Assembly (NCBI RefSeq): GCF_009800925.1
Contig: NZ_WOYF01000001.1
Coordinates: 62,001-126,000 of the forward strand
Length of the DNA: 64,000 bases
DNA from: Budvicia diplopodorum
GTDB lineage: Bacteria; Pseudomonadota; Gammaproteobacteria; Enterobacterales; Enterobacteriaceae
Direction: 5' to 3'
Made by a program: the position numbers and the translations under genes. Under the pieces are notes generated by a model that was not told the DNA's origin, searched no databases, and was given only the letters and a program-made list of their open reading frames with translations. Of this stretch, positions 40,721 through 51,117 are shown piece by piece. The stretch's first letter is position 1. Every line of letters begins with the position of its first letter.

Positions 40721-40930
40721 GTGTGGCTTGGTCAAGAAGATCGTTGAACCGTTAGCGGACAAAAAATGCGCCGGACTAATCTTTTAGAGATTCATCATGC
40801 ATTCGCTCCCTTTACCAATGACACCAACTATTCCAATCAAAAATTAAAAGAAACTTCTCATCCCATACAACATTCTTCCCCAACCTTCGATATAATCCCC
40901 CCAATCTCCTGCTAAACGGTAACTTAAACT

Positions 40931-42055
40931 ATGGATTATCAACTCGATCTCGACTGGGATGACTTTCTGGCACGCTACTGGCAAAAGCGCCCGGTGGTTC
41001 TAAAGAACGTTTTCAAAAACTTTATTGATCCAATATCCCCTGATGAATTAGCAGGATTAGCCATGGAGAGCGAAGTTGACAGCCGTCTGGTTAGTCAGCC
41101 TAACGGTCACTGGCAGGCCAGCAATGGTCCTTTTGAAAGCTACGACCACTTGGGAGAAAAAGGCTGGTCGCTGCTGGTTCAGGCGGTTAACCACTGGCAT
41201 GCCCCTTCGGCTGCGCTGGTTAAACCGTTCCGTAAACTCCCGGACTGGCGTCTTGACGATCTGATGATCTCGTTCTCGGTGCCCGGCGGTGGCGTTGGAC
41301 CACATATTGATAACTACGACGTATTTATCGTACAGGGCATGGGCAGCCGCCGCTGGCGCGTGGGCGATATCGATAAATCGCTGAAGCAATATTGCCCGCA
41401 TCCGGCGCTGTTACACGTTGAACCGTTTGAACCCATCATTGATGAAGATTTAGAAACCGGCGATATTCTGTATATTCCACCGGGGTTTCCGCACGATGGC
41501 TTCACCCATGAAACCGCAATGAACTACTCTATCGGTTTTCGCGGCCCGAACGGTCGCGATTTGATCAGCAGCTTTGCCGACTACGTGCTGGAGCAAGATC
41601 TGGGCGGTGAACACTACAGCGATCCAGACCTGAAGCTCCGAGACCATCCGGCGGAAGTTCAGCCTCATGAGCTTGAGCGCCTGCGTACCATGATGTCTGA
41701 CTTAGTCAATCAGCCGGAAGAGTTTAACCAGTGGTTCGGCCGTTTCATTACACTGTCACGTCACGAGCTGGACCTCGCTCCCGCTGAACCGCCTTATCGT
41801 TCTGATGAAATTTATGACTCGCTGGTTCAGGGCGAAAGCCTGATTCGATTAAGCGGCGTACGCGTACTGCGGGTTGGTGACACCTGTTACGTTAACGGTG
41901 AGCCGATCGATACCGACTTTATCGATGCCGCCGACGCCATGTGCCGTTACCCGTTAATCGGCCAGAAAGAGCTGGGCGAAGCGCTGGAAGATCCGGCATT
42001 TGTTTCCATACTGGCCGGCTTCGTCAACAGCGGTTACTGGTATTTTAACGATTAA
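40931..42055 (+). CDS. roxA: 50S ribosomal protein L16 3-hydroxylase RoxA
   Basis: JmjC-type 2-oxoglutarate/iron oxygenase that hydroxylates an arginine of ribosomal protein L16. It has 374 residues (373 in E. coli). Iron ligands are the HxD at 125-127 (GPHIDNYD) and His near 188 (GFPHDGF); a C-terminal winged-helix-like domain follows. It is near pepT, as in E. coli, but the dpp operon separates them. phoQ, the other usual neighbour, is not in this window. Confidence 0.96.
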   Translation: MDYQLDLDWDDFLARYWQKRPVVLKNVFKNFIDPISPDELAGLAMESEVDSRLVSQPNGHWQASNGPFESYDHLGEKGWSLLVQAVNHWHAPSAALVKPFRKLPDWRLDDLMISFSVPGGGVGPHIDNYDVFIVQGMGSRRWRVGDIDKSLKQYCPHPALLHVEPFEPIIDEDLETGDILYIPPGFPHDGFTHETAMNYSIGFRGPNGRDLISSFADYVLEQDLGGEHYSDPDLKLRDHPAEVQPHELERLRTMMSDLVNQPEEFNQWFGRFITLSRHELDLAPAEPPYRSDEIYDSLVQGESLIRLSGVRVLRVGDTCYVNGEPIDTDFIDAADAMCRYPLIGQKELGEALEDPAFVSILAGFVNSGYWYFND

Positions 42056-42073
42056 ACACCGCGTTTGTTGAGC

Positions 42074-42110
42074 AAAAGCCCGTTAAGTCGTCAGATTTAA
42101 CGGGCTTTTT
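42074..42110. terminator. Terminator after roxA, convergent with dppF
   Basis: A 12-13 bp stem (AAAAGCCCGTTAA and its complement, about 11-base loop) followed by TTTTT on the plus strand, between roxA and the end of the dpp operon. It could serve both directions. Confidence 0.9.
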
Positions 42111-42152
42111 ACTTTAACGTTTACCTTAATGCTCACTTGAATAAATAGAAAG

Positions 42153-43169
42153 CTAACCGGCCGCTGGCGTTTTTATCGCTTCAAGCAGCCCTTCTTCCCG
42201 ATCGACGGCAAAACAGGCAATCAGCTGGTCATGATATTTTTTCAACGCTGGCTTAACCTCAAAGCACTGGTCAAAAGCCCGGCGACAGCGGGCGTTAAAC
42301 GCACAGCCCTGAGGCGGGTTCAACGGGCTTGGTAGTTCACCGGTTAGCTTAATTCGCTCACGTCGGGCATCCGGATTTAGCCGCGGCGTGGCCGACAGCA
42401 GCGCCTGAGTGTAAGGATGACGCGGGTTATTAAAAATTTCCGCCTTCGGCCCTTGCTCAACGCAGCGACCCAAATACATCACCATCACCTCATCGGCAAT
42501 GTGTTCTACCACCGAAAGATCGTGGGAAATAAACACATAAGACAGGCCCAGCTCCTGCTGCAAATCCATCATCAGATTCAGCACCTGCGCCCTGACCGAC
42601 ACGTCTAACGCTGAAACCGGTTCATCGGCAATCATAATTTCTGGATTCAGCATCAGCCCTCTGGCAATGGCAATGCGCTGGCGCTGCCCGCCGGAGAACA
42701 TGTGTGGGTAGCGGTCATAATGTTCGGTTTTCAGCCCGACTTTATCCATAATCGCCTGAGCGCGTTCTTTGCGTTCTGAACGGGATAGATGCGTATTGAT
42801 AATCAACGGCTCCTCCAGAATATCGCCCACCTTCTTGCGTGGATTCAGTGAGGCGTAAGGGTTCTGAAAGACAATTTGAATTTTCTGCCGCCGTAGCTTT
42901 TGCGCGGCCGGATCGTGCTTCAGGATATCTTGCCCCTGATAGTAAATTTCACCGGCAGTCGGCGTTTCAATCATGGTCAGCAGGCGTCCGAGGGTTGATT
43001 TACCACAGCCCGACTCGCCGACAACCGCCAGAGTTTTTCCCCGTTCCAGCGTAAAAGAGACGCCGTCCAGCGATTTAACCTGCTGCTTCGGTGAAAACAT
43101 TCCGCTTTTCACCGAGTAGTATTTTTTCAGATTAATAGCCTGCAACAGCGGCGAATTGTTATGACTCAT
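42153..43169 (-). CDS. dppF: Dipeptide ABC transporter ATP-binding protein DppF
   Basis: ATPase of the dipeptide importer, 338 residues. Walker [16 protein letters not shown] signature [14 protein letters not shown], Walker B IMIADEP and the C-terminal oligopeptide-type cysteine region ([15 protein letters not shown]) that in this family holds an iron-sulfur cluster. The ATG at 43169 (MSHNNSPLL) is chosen since the 13 upstream codons lie inside dppD; it leaves a 4-base overlap with the dppD stop. Sequence is close to E. coli DppF. Confidence 0.95.
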   Translation of the reverse strand: MSHNNSPLLQAINLKKYYSVKSGMFSPKQQVKSLDGVSFTLERGKTLAVVGESGCGKSTLGRLLTMIETPTAGEIYYQGQDILKHDPAAQKLRRQKIQIVFQNPYASLNPRKKVGDILEEPLIINTHLSRSERKERAQAIMDKVGLKTEHYDRYPHMFSGGQRQRIAIARGLMLNPEIMIADEPVSALDVSVRAQVLNLMMDLQQELGLSYVFISHDLSVVEHIADEVMVMYLGRCVEQGPKAEIFNNPRHPYTQALLSATPRLNPDARRERIKLTGELPSPLNPPQGCAFNARCRRAFDQCFEVKPALKKYHDQLIACFAVDREEGLLEAIKTPAAG

Positions 43170-44146
43170 AGCGTTGGCCTTCCGCGTTCGTCGAGCGGTG
43201 TATGACACTTAACCTGATGTCGGCTTTCACCGCGTAGCTCCGGCTCGGTTTCTCGACACAGGTCGGTTGCATAAGGGCACCTTGGGCTGAGCAGGCAACC
43301 GTTAGGACGATCGTATTTTCCGGGTACCACCCCCGGCAGCGAGGTTAACCGGCTCCTTTCTCCGGCGAATTCCGGCAAAGCCCGCAGCAAGGCTTGGGTA
43401 TAAGGGTGGCGCGGCGCACGAAAAATTTGATTGGCTTTTCCGCTTTCCATCACCTGCCCGGCATACATCACGATAATATACTGGGCGGCTTCCGCAACCA
43501 GCGCTAGGTCGTGAGTAATCAGAATCAGCGCCATATTCTCTTTTTGCTGTAACGCCAATAATAGCTCGATGATCTGAGCCTGAATGGTCACGTCTAGCGC
43601 GGTAGTCGGTTCGTCGGCAATCAAGAGCTGTGGGCGGCAAGCGATGGCCATGGCGATCATCACCCGCTGGCTCATTCCGCCGGAAAGCTGGTGCGGATAG
43701 CTATCCAGGCGGGATTCCGGTGCCGGAATGCCCACCTGCGTGAGTAAATCAATCGCCCGCTGGTAGCGGGTTTTTCGGTTTCCGCCCTGATGTACCTTGA
43801 GCGCTTCCATAATCTGATAGCCCACGGTATAGCAAGGGTTCAGGCTGGTCATGGGGTCTTGAAATATCATGGCGACTTCATCGCCCACTAGCTGGCGGCG
43901 CTCTTTTTCAGAAATATGCTGTAGGTCCCGTCCGTCAAAGTTCAGGCCTTTAGCCATCACTTTGCCGGGGTAATCAATCAACCCCATGATGGCCAGCGAA
44001 CTGACCGACTTTCCGGAGCCGGACTCACCAACAATGCCGACCACCTCGCCTTTTTCAATGCTGTAGCTCACTCGGTCAACGGCTTTAAACGGCGCGTTAT
44101 CTTCACCGAAGTGCACGGACAGTTGATCAATATCTAATAGTGCCAT
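43166..44146 (-). CDS. dppD: Dipeptide ABC transporter ATP-binding protein DppD
   Basis: Second ATPase of the dipeptide importer, 326 residues. Walker [14 protein letters not shown], signature [14 protein letters not shown], Walker B LLIADEP and the C-terminal [15 protein letters not shown] cysteine region. It pairs with DppF to drive the DppBC channel. It starts 12 bases after dppC and overlaps dppF by 4 bases. Confidence 0.95.
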   Translation of the reverse strand: MALLDIDQLSVHFGEDNAPFKAVDRVSYSIEKGEVVGIVGESGSGKSVSSLAIMGLIDYPGKVMAKGLNFDGRDLQHISEKERRQLVGDEVAMIFQDPMTSLNPCYTVGYQIMEALKVHQGGNRKTRYQRAIDLLTQVGIPAPESRLDSYPHQLSGGMSQRVMIAMAIACRPQLLIADEPTTALDVTIQAQIIELLLALQQKENMALILITHDLALVAEAAQYIIVMYAGQVMESGKANQIFRAPRHPYTQALLRALPEFAGERSRLTSLPGVVPGKYDRPNGCLLSPRCPYATDLCRETEPELRGESRHQVKCHTPLDERGRPTL

Positions 44147-44158
44147 GTCTCACTCCGG

Positions 44159-45049
44159 TTAATGTTTAAGTTTAGGATCGAGAGCGTCGCGCAGCCCGTC
44201 GCCCATCAGATTAAAAGCCAGAACCGTAAACAGAATCGCCAGTCCGGGAAACGTCACCACCCACCACGCGCTTTGGGCAAACTGCAACACAGAAGACAGC
44301 ATGGTTCCCCACTCCGGCGTCGGCGGCTGAGCGCCCATGCCGAGAAAGCCCAGCGCGGCCATGTCCAAAATGGCGTTAGAGAAGCCCAGTGAAGCCTGCA
44401 CAATCAGCGGCGCAACGCAGTTCGGTAAGATATTGACAAACATCTGGCGCATCGGGCCCGCACCGGCGACCTTAGAGGCGGTAACGTAGTCACGGTTAAC
44501 TTCGGACAGTACCGCGGCCCGGGTAAGGCGAACGTAGTGAGGCAACGCCACGAAGGTGAGCGCTAAAGACGCATTGACAATCGACGGCCCAAAAACGGCG
44601 ACCAGCACTAAAGCTAGCAACAGGCTGGGTAGCGCCAGCATAATGTCGGCTAAGCGCATGATAGCAATATCAATAATTCCGCCGATGTAACCAGCAATCA
44701 GTCCTAGCACTACGCCGAGCAGCAGCGATAGCGTAACCACCAAGCACCCAACCAATAGCGATAGCCGGGCGCCGTACATTAGCCGGGTCAGAATATCGCG
44801 CCCCACGTCGTCAGTACCGAGAATGTGTTGCATACTGCCGCCTTCCTGCCAGACCGGAGGGGTCAGCAGCGAATCACGAAACTGCTCCGCCGGTAAGTAC
44901 GGTGCCAGCCACTGCGCACCGGCGGCGACAATCAGCATCATAGCGATGTACAACATCCCCACTACCGCGCCTTTATTGCGTTTAAAGTAGTACCAGAACT
45001 CTTGCAATGGAGTCATTGGTTTTGGGGCAGATACGGTAATTGTACTCAT
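44159..45049 (-). CDS. dppC: Dipeptide ABC transporter permease DppC
   Basis: Inner-membrane permease, 296 residues (300 in E. coli), six membrane segments. The EAA-type cytoplasmic loop that contacts the ATPases is at DYVTASKVAGAGPMRQMFVNI. A conserved N-terminal segment (TPLQEFWYYFKRNKGAVVGM) precedes the first helix. It lies 10 bases after dppB. Confidence 0.95.
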   Translation of the reverse strand: MSTITVSAPKPMTPLQEFWYYFKRNKGAVVGMLYIAMMLIVAAGAQWLAPYLPAEQFRDSLLTPPVWQEGGSMQHILGTDDVGRDILTRLMYGARLSLLVGCLVVTLSLLLGVVLGLIAGYIGGIIDIAIMRLADIMLALPSLLLALVLVAVFGPSIVNASLALTFVALPHYVRLTRAAVLSEVNRDYVTASKVAGAGPMRQMFVNILPNCVAPLIVQASLGFSNAILDMAALGFLGMGAQPPTPEWGTMLSSVLQFAQSAWWVVTFPGLAILFTVLAFNLMGDGLRDALDPKLKH

Positions 45050-45059
45050 ATTAAGCCCC

Positions 45060-46079
45060 TTATTTTCTATAACGGATACGCGGGTTAACCACGCCGTAGA
45101 GCAAGTCGACCAACAGATTAATCACAATAATCATGGTAGCAACCAGAAATACGCCACCCTGTATCACCGGATAATCACGGCGCTGCAGGCTATCAACCAG
45201 CCAGCGCCCGAGTCCCGGCCAGGAAAATATGGTTTCGGTCAGAATGGCACCGGCCAATAAAGTACCAATTTGCAAGCCGATAATGGTCACTACCGGCAGT
45301 AGCGCATTGCGCAGCGCGTGCACAATAATCACCCGTAGGCGGCTAAGCCCTTTGGCCCGTGCGGTACGAATATAATCCTCGCCGAGCACTTCCAGCATCG
45401 AAGAGCGGGTCATACGTACAATGACCGCTAAAGGAATGGTGCCAAGCACCAGCGCAGGTAAAATCAAGTGGTGCACCGCATCCCAAAAATCACCCGCGTC
45501 ACCATACAGTAGCGTATCAATCAGCATCAGCCCGGTCAGTGGCTTGCTGGTATCAAGAAATATATAGTCGCTGATCCGCCCGGAAACCGGCGTGAGATTG
45601 AGGTGCACAGATACCAGCATAATCAGCATCATTCCCCACCAAAAAATCGGCATGGAATAACCGGTAAGCGAGAGGCTAACGGATACGTGATCAAACACTG
45701 AACCGCGTTTAACCGCCGCCAGAACCCCGACGGGGATACCGACCGCAATAGCAAACAGCATGGCACAGAAGCCCAGTTCGGTGGTCGCCATAAAGCGCGG
45801 AACAAACTCATCCCACACGGGAATTCGGGTATTAATCGATACCCCTAAGTCACCGCGTAGTAAATTACCGATATAGTGAAGGTATTGCTCATAAAGCGGT
45901 TTATCTAAACCAAGCTGCGCCATAACCTGAGCATGACGTTCAGCCGAAATCCCGCGCTCGCCGGCCATAATCATCACCGGATCGCCGGGAATTAAATGAA
46001 TAAACGCAAAGCTCAGCAGCGTGATCCCAATAAAAGTCGGAATAATCAGTCCGAAACGTCGGAGAATAAATTGCAGCAT
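45060..46079 (-). CDS. dppB: Dipeptide ABC transporter permease DppB
   Basis: Inner-membrane permease of 339 residues, exactly the E. coli length, from the ATG at 46079 (MLQFILRRFGLIIPTFIGIT). Six membrane segments and the EAA loop DYIRTARAKGLSRLRVIIVH are visible. The nine codons upstream (MIIIIEIAI) are out of family. It is separated from dppA by 239 bases that contain a stem-loop. Confidence 0.95.
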   Translation of the reverse strand: MLQFILRRFGLIIPTFIGITLLSFAFIHLIPGDPVMIMAGERGISAERHAQVMAQLGLDKPLYEQYLHYIGNLLRGDLGVSINTRIPVWDEFVPRFMATTELGFCAMLFAIAVGIPVGVLAAVKRGSVFDHVSVSLSLTGYSMPIFWWGMMLIMLVSVHLNLTPVSGRISDYIFLDTSKPLTGLMLIDTLLYGDAGDFWDAVHHLILPALVLGTIPLAVIVRMTRSSMLEVLGEDYIRTARAKGLSRLRVIIVHALRNALLPVVTIIGLQIGTLLAGAILTETIFSWPGLGRWLVDSLQRRDYPVIQGGVFLVATMIIVINLLVDLLYGVVNPRIRYRK

Positions 46080-46275
46080 AATGGCAATCTCAATAATTAT
46101 TATCATTCAGCCATCGCGAAATTTCGTTCGCCGGTGACGCTATCCCCCCCGTTCTTAGCGCTAACCCTGAGCCTGATATCAGTCAACTGATAAAGCATCG
46201 GTCTCTCGCCGCTGGGGAACAATAGAGCCGGTCAATACATCAATAGCGACGAAACATACGCAGAACCAATCAATA

Positions 46276-46303
46276 CCCCGTGATGACAATTTCCACCACG
46301 GGG
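46276..46303 (-). terminator. Stem-loop between dppA and dppB
   Basis: CCCCGTG and CACGGGG form a 7-bp stem with a 14-base loop, 16 bases after the dppA stop. It lacks a T tract. Such structures often protect the 3' end of the binding-protein messenger, so dppA can be made in excess over the permease genes. Confidence 0.6.
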
Positions 46304-46318
46304 CTGACATCAAACAGC

Positions 46319-47911
46319 TTACTTAGCCACTTCCACCGTAGCAAAAGAGTGCTTGCGGCCGTCGATCACATAGCCTTTAACCTCGGTGCGCACCGGCTCT
46401 GAAACCGTGGAATGCGCAATCATCAGCGCCGGAGCCTGATCGTGCATCACAACCTGAGCCTGTTTATAAAGCTCGATGCGTTTGTCGTGATCGGATTCAA
46501 CCCGGGCTTTTTGAATCAAGTCTTCAAACGGCTTATAGCACCAGCGTGAATAGTTGGAGCCGTCTTTAGCTGCCGCACAGCTAAACAGCGTAGCGAAGAA
46601 GTTATCCGGATCCCCATTGTCGCCGGTCCAGCCAATCAACATGGTCTGGTGTTCACCGTTTTTGGAACGCTTGAGGTACTCACCCCACTCGTAGGTCACA
46701 ATGTTGGCTTTCACGCCAATCGCCGCCCAGTCAGACTGAATCATCTCAGCCATCCGGCGGGCATTTGGGTTATACGGGCGCTGAACCGGCATAGCCCACA
46801 AATCGATGGTAAAACCATCGGCCAGTCCGGCTTCCTTCAACAGCTCTTTGGCGCGCGCCGGATCGTAGGCGTAATCCTGAACGGCATCGTTATAGGACCA
46901 CATTGTCGGTGGGATCAGGTTTTTAGCCGGTTGACCGGCCCCTTGGAATACCGCGTCAATAATCGATTTTTTATTCACCGCCATGCTTAATGCCTGACGA
47001 ACTTTCAGATTATCCAGCGGCTTTTTGGTCATATTGAACGAGAGATAGCCAATATTCAGCCCGGCTTTCTGCTGCAGAACAATATCTTTGTCCTTCTTCA
47101 TTTTTTCCAGATCGGCCGGATTTGGGTACGGCATTACCTGACATTCATTCTTCTGAATTTTGGCATAACGCACCGAGGCATCGGGCGTAATAGAGAAAAC
47201 TAAGCGATCGATTTTTGGCTTAGTGCCCCAGTAGTTATCAAATGATTTGTACAAAATGCGGGCGTCTTTCTGGTATTGCACCAGTTCAAACGGACCGGTG
47301 CCAATCGGCACGAGGTCAATCTGCTCTGGCGTACCGGCTTTCATCATGGCGTCAGCGTATTCGGCAGAGAAAATAGAGGCAAAGTCCATCGCGATATCGG
47401 CAATAAACGGCGCTTCCGGACGAGTCAGAATGATTTTAACCGTGTGGTCATCGACTTTTTCTACGGTTTGAATCAGGTCTTTCATGCCCATATCGCCAAA
47501 GTAGGCGTAGTTACCGCCAGAGACTTTGTGGTACGGATGGCTATCATCTTTCTGACGCATAAACGAAAACACCACATCGTCAGCGTTAAAATCGCGAGTA
47601 GGCGTAAAGATCTTATTACTCTGGAACTTCACTCCCTGACGCAAATGAAAGGTATAGGTTTTACCGTCCGGACTTACTTCCCACTTTTCAGCCAGTCCGG
47701 GGATGGTTTCAGTGCCACCAATTTTAAACTCCACTAACCGGTTATAAATCGGTACCGAGCTGGCATCAAACGAGGTTCCGCTGGTGTATAGCTGTGGGCT
47801 AAAGCCTTCAGGAGAACCCTCAGAACAATAGACCAGAGTATTCGCCTGCGCTGCGGCCACCATGCCAAGCGCTGCTAGGCCAATACTCAGATTGAGTAAC
47901 TTCTTTTTCAT
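46319..47911 (-). CDS. dppA: Periplasmic dipeptide-binding protein DppA
   Basis: Substrate-binding protein of the dipeptide importer, also a chemotaxis and haem-binding protein in E. coli. It has 530 residues with a signal peptide (MKKKLLNLSIGLAALGMVAA, cut after AQA) and mature start NTLVYCSEGSPEG. Family signatures such as GTGPFELVQYQKD and the C-terminal SEPVRTEVKGYVID are present. GGGAG precedes the ATG. It is the first gene of dppABCDF. Confidence 0.96.
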   Translation of the reverse strand: MKKKLLNLSIGLAALGMVAAAQANTLVYCSEGSPEGFSPQLYTSGTSFDASSVPIYNRLVEFKIGGTETIPGLAEKWEVSPDGKTYTFHLRQGVKFQSNKIFTPTRDFNADDVVFSFMRQKDDSHPYHKVSGGNYAYFGDMGMKDLIQTVEKVDDHTVKIILTRPEAPFIADIAMDFASIFSAEYADAMMKAGTPEQIDLVPIGTGPFELVQYQKDARILYKSFDNYWGTKPKIDRLVFSITPDASVRYAKIQKNECQVMPYPNPADLEKMKKDKDIVLQQKAGLNIGYLSFNMTKKPLDNLKVRQALSMAVNKKSIIDAVFQGAGQPAKNLIPPTMWSYNDAVQDYAYDPARAKELLKEAGLADGFTIDLWAMPVQRPYNPNARRMAEMIQSDWAAIGVKANIVTYEWGEYLKRSKNGEHQTMLIGWTGDNGDPDNFFATLFSCAAAKDGSNYSRWCYKPFEDLIQKARVESDHDKRIELYKQAQVVMHDQAPALMIAHSTVSEPVRTEVKGYVIDGRKHSFATVEVAK

Positions 47912-48394
47912 TATAAACTCCCACGGTAATAGGACGTTGTGTGCTGGCTGTGTATGCAGTCGGGTTAATGACAGGTCCTGATATCGCTGGCGTTATTCCG
48001 TTTGGTGAGTTCCATTCAGAATTTCAACGCCAAATACCCATCGCTTAAACGAACATTTCATTAACATTTACGCCAACGGAGTATAGTAAGAAAAGACAAA
48101 CCCATAAGATTGGAGACCAAACAAAATAATCACATTAGAAACCGCACACAATTAAACTTAAAAACCGTTCATTGGTAATTACATGGGATTTAATGAAATT
48201 ATTTAGCTAGATTTTGATTTTTATATCGTAGAGAGGAGAAGATTCTAAGCGTAAGAGCTTAAGAAACTTTTAAAAGTCTGCAATTCATCACACTTTCAGC
48301 CCGCTTAGCCTTCACTACCGATAGATAAATTAAAGGCCCGCAGTGACAACGTCACTACAGGCCTTTAAACTCAGCGACAGCGCGGTTCTAACCG
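47912..48394. other. dppA upstream region
   Basis: 483 bases between pepT and dppA. It carries the pepT terminator (48330-48368) and must hold the dppA promoter. Close to the dppA start the minus strand is rich in C and A (CATACACAGCC, GCACACAAC), which is the kind of target used by the small RNA GcvB on E. coli dppA. The match is suggestive only. Confidence 0.4.
48330..48368 (-). terminator. Terminator after pepT
   Basis: Outer stem of 9 bp (TTAAAGGCC and its complement) plus an inner CAGTGAC/GTCACT stem, 26 bases after the pepT stop. Confidence 0.8.
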
Positions 48395-49633
48395 CTATTT
48401 CGCGTTTTTGGCATATTCGGCGGTTAATTCGGCAATTCTGACAATCACCGACACCGCTTTCTCCATGCCTTCCACCGTCACAAACTCGTGTTTACTATGC
48501 GGATTGTAACCGCCGGAAAACAGGTTCGGACAAGGCAGCCCCATATGGGAGAGTATCGCGCCGTCAGTGCCTCCGCGAATAGGTTCGACTTTCGGCTCGA
48601 TCTGATTATCAATCATTGCCTGCTTGGCAATTTCAGTGACATGCGGATATTTAGCCACCGGATCCCGCATGTTGTAATACAGATCTTTGATATTCACTTC
48701 GATATGGCAATCGCGGTGTAGCCCATCGCCCACCTGCTTCGCGACGTCAATCAGCGTTCTTTTACGTTTTTCAAACCCGTCGCGCTCAAAGTCACGAATG
48801 GCATAGGTCATTTCCGCATAGTCAACGCTACCGCGCATGGAATTTAGATGATAAAAGCCTTCATAACCTTCAGTGTGCTCCGGCGATTCCAACACCGGCA
48901 ACGCTTGCTGAAAACGGGCTGCCAGGCTTAGCGCACTAACCATCACCCCTTTCGCCTTGCCGATATGCACCGCATTACCGACAATTTTTACCGTCGCCAG
49001 CGCCGCATTAAAGTTTTCACACTCCAGCTCACCGACTCCGCCGCCGTCTATGGTATAAGCCCACTGAGCGCCAAACTGTTGCACATCGAAATTCTTCATC
49101 CCTTTACCGACTTCTTCGTCTGCGGTAAACGCAATGCGAATATCACCGTGCGGTTTATCGCTGGCTTTAAGCCGAGCGATGGCGGTAAGGATTTCAGCAA
49201 TACCGGCCTTATTGTCAGCGCCTAACAGCGTTTTACCATCGCTGGTAATTAACGTTTGGCCAAGGAGCTGGTGTAAAACGGGGAACATGACCGGCGATAG
49301 CACTTCGTCGCCGATGCCCAGTGCGATATCACCACCGCGGTAGTTCTCAACGATCTGAGGCCTGACCCCTTTTCCCGAAATCTCTGGAGAAGTATCCATA
49401 TGGGCCAAAAAACCAACGCTAGGAACAGGCCAGTCGACGTTAGACGGTAACGTCGCCATTAAACAACCGGTCTCGCTCAATACAATGTCTTCCATGCCCA
49501 TTTCTTTAAGCTCGCGCTGTAATGCCTTTGCCAGAGCCATCTGCCCTTCCGTACTCGGTACCTGACGGGCATTTGCTCTTGATTGGGTGTCAAAAGACAC
49601 ATAATGAAAAAAGCGATCCAGTAATTTATCCAT
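48395..49633 (-). CDS. pepT: Peptidase T (tripeptide aminopeptidase)
   Basis: Cytoplasmic M20 zinc aminopeptidase that removes the N-terminal residue from tripeptides. It has 412 residues (408 in E. coli). Zinc-site motifs are [10 protein letters not shown] near 78, LLGADNKAG near 141, TADEEVGKG near 175, TIDGGGVG near 198 and NPHSKHE near 381. It is divergent from potABCD, as in E. coli. Together with the adjacent dipeptide importer it makes a peptide-use neighbourhood. Confidence 0.97.
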   Translation of the reverse strand: MDKLLDRFFHYVSFDTQSRANARQVPSTEGQMALAKALQRELKEMGMEDIVLSETGCLMATLPSNVDWPVPSVGFLAHMDTSPEISGKGVRPQIVENYRGGDIALGIGDEVLSPVMFPVLHQLLGQTLITSDGKTLLGADNKAGIAEILTAIARLKASDKPHGDIRIAFTADEEVGKGMKNFDVQQFGAQWAYTIDGGGVGELECENFNAALATVKIVGNAVHIGKAKGVMVSALSLAARFQQALPVLESPEHTEGYEGFYHLNSMRGSVDYAEMTYAIRDFERDGFEKRKRTLIDVAKQVGDGLHRDCHIEVNIKDLYYNMRDPVAKYPHVTEIAKQAMIDNQIEPKVEPIRGGTDGAILSHMGLPCPNLFSGGYNPHSKHEFVTVEGMEKAVSVIVRIAELTAEYAKNAK

Positions 49634-49738
49634 CTCTCATCCCCTCAAATATTCAACCTTCATTATGCGGGTAGCGTCACATTAAATATTGCGTCAGGTC
49701 AGTTTTAAATCGCTTTTACATGATATTGAAAGGAAATA

Positions 49739-49990
49739 ATGCATAATATAGTCATATTAGATCCTTACGCTCATCTTTTTAGCAACTTATTGTTAACCTT
49801 AAATTTATTATTGATAAAAAAAAGAGCGATTAAACGGCTAATTAGGCTTTCATTTATTGACGGCAAGGTCTATTATCCGCGGTCATTAAAAAATGAATGG
49901 GGCCACTGGTTTCGAATAAACGGCTACACTAATGTTTATTCCTGCAGTCTTTTCCAGTGGTGGTTCTATCTGCCTTACTTTACGGGATAG
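49739..49990 (+). CDS. Possible upstream ORF before potA (hypothetical)
   Basis: An 83-codon frame starting ATG at 49739 behind AAAGGAAATA, a good ribosome binding site, and ending 14 bases before potA. The product (MHNIVILDPYAHLFSNLLL...) has a hydrophobic stretch at about 12-26 followed by a basic segment, with several Tyr, Phe and Trp near the C-terminus. I do not recognise it. The DNA is AT-rich and also contains CCACTGG and CCAGTGG arms, so it may instead be a structured leader. The close spacing would allow coupling to potA. Confidence 0.3.
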   Translation: MHNIVILDPYAHLFSNLLLTLNLLLIKKRAIKRLIRLSFIDGKVYYPRSLKNEWGHWFRINGYTNVYSCSLFQWWFYLPYFTG

Positions 49991-50004
49991 AGTAGCGAAA
50001 TTAA

Positions 50005-51117
50005 ATGACTGATAACTCTTCGTCTTTACCGGTTGTCGAACTAAAAAACGTGCGTAAAGCGTTTGATGGCCGCGACATCATAAGCCAATTTAATTTAACC
50101 ATTAATGATGGCGAGTTCCTGACAATCCTTGGCCCTTCTGGCTGTGGCAAAACCACCGTTCTTCGTTTAATTGCCGGCTTAGAAACCGTCGATGACGGCC
50201 AGATCTTGCTAACCAATCAGGATATTACTCATCAGCCAGCTGAACAACGTCACGTTAATACGGTGTTCCAGAGCTATGCGTTATTCCCGCATATGAACAT
50301 TTTTGACAACGTGGCCTTTGGCCTGCGGATGCAAAAAGTGCCGGCTGACCAAATTACGCCTCGCGTAATGGAAGCGCTGAAAATGGTGCAGTTGGACGCA
50401 TTCGCCCAACGTAAACCGCATCAGCTTTCCGGTGGTCAACAGCAGCGAATTGCCATTGCCCGTGCGGTTGTCAATAAGCCAAAAGTTCTGTTGCTGGATG
50501 AATCACTGTCTGCACTGGACTATAAGCTGCGTAAACAGATGCAAAGCGAGCTCCAGTCTTTGCAACGCCAGCTAGGCATCACCTTCGTGTTTGTTACCCA
50601 CGATCAGGAAGAAGCCCTGACCATGTCGGACCGTATCGTTGTAATGCGCAATGGACGCATTGAACAAGACGGCACACCGCGTGAAATTTATGAAGAGCCG
50701 AAAAACATGTTTGTCGCCCGCTTTATCGGCGAAATCAACGTGTTTGACGCAACCATCATTAATCGTCTGGATGAGAAACGCGTTCTGGCTAACGTCGAAG
50801 GCCGCGAGTGCGGTATTTTGACCGAACTGGACGTTAATCCGGGCGACAAAGTAAAAGTATTGCTTCGTCCTGAAGACCTGACGGTCGTCGCCGTTAAAGA
50901 AGGTCAGGAAGTTGATGGCTTAGTTGGCTACATTCGTGAGCACAACTATAAAGGCATGATGCTGGACTCGGTTGTCGAATTAGAAAACGGCAAAATGGTG
51001 ATGATCAGCGAATTCTTCAACGAAGACGACCCGGACGTTGATCACTCATTAGATCACAAAGTTGCCGTAACCTGGTCTGAACGTTGGGAGGTGGTGCTGG
51101 CAGATGAAGGCATATAA
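50005..51117 (+). CDS. potA: Spermidine/putrescine ABC transporter ATP-binding protein PotA
   Basis: ATPase of the spermidine-preferential uptake system, 370 residues. Walker [13 protein letters not shown], signature [14 protein letters not shown], Walker [13 protein letters not shown] and the C-terminal TOBE-type domain (from about 285, LLRPEDL). It aligns throughout with E. coli PotA, with a shorter N-terminus. It is the first gene of potABCD and overlaps potB by 14 bases. Confidence 0.97.
   Translation: MTDNSSSLPVVELKNVRKAFDGRDIISQFNLTINDGEFLTILGPSGCGKTTVLRLIAGLETVDDGQILLTNQDITHQPAEQRHVNTVFQSYALFPHMNIFDNVAFGLRMQKVPADQITPRVMEALKMVQLDAFAQRKPHQLSGGQQQRIAIARAVVNKPKVLLLDESLSALDYKLRKQMQSELQSLQRQLGITFVFVTHDQEEALTMSDRIVVMRNGRIEQDGTPREIYEEPKNMFVARFIGEINVFDATIINRLDEKRVLANVEGRECGILTELDVNPGDKVKVLLRPEDLTVVAVKEGQEVDGLVGYIREHNYKGMMLDSVVELENGKMVMISEFFNEDDPDVDHSLDHKVAVTWSERWEVVLADEGI

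Noticed and set aside
47276-47737. Long antisense frame within dppA
   Set aside because: Shadow of the coding strand of dppA, which is intact and strongly conserved.
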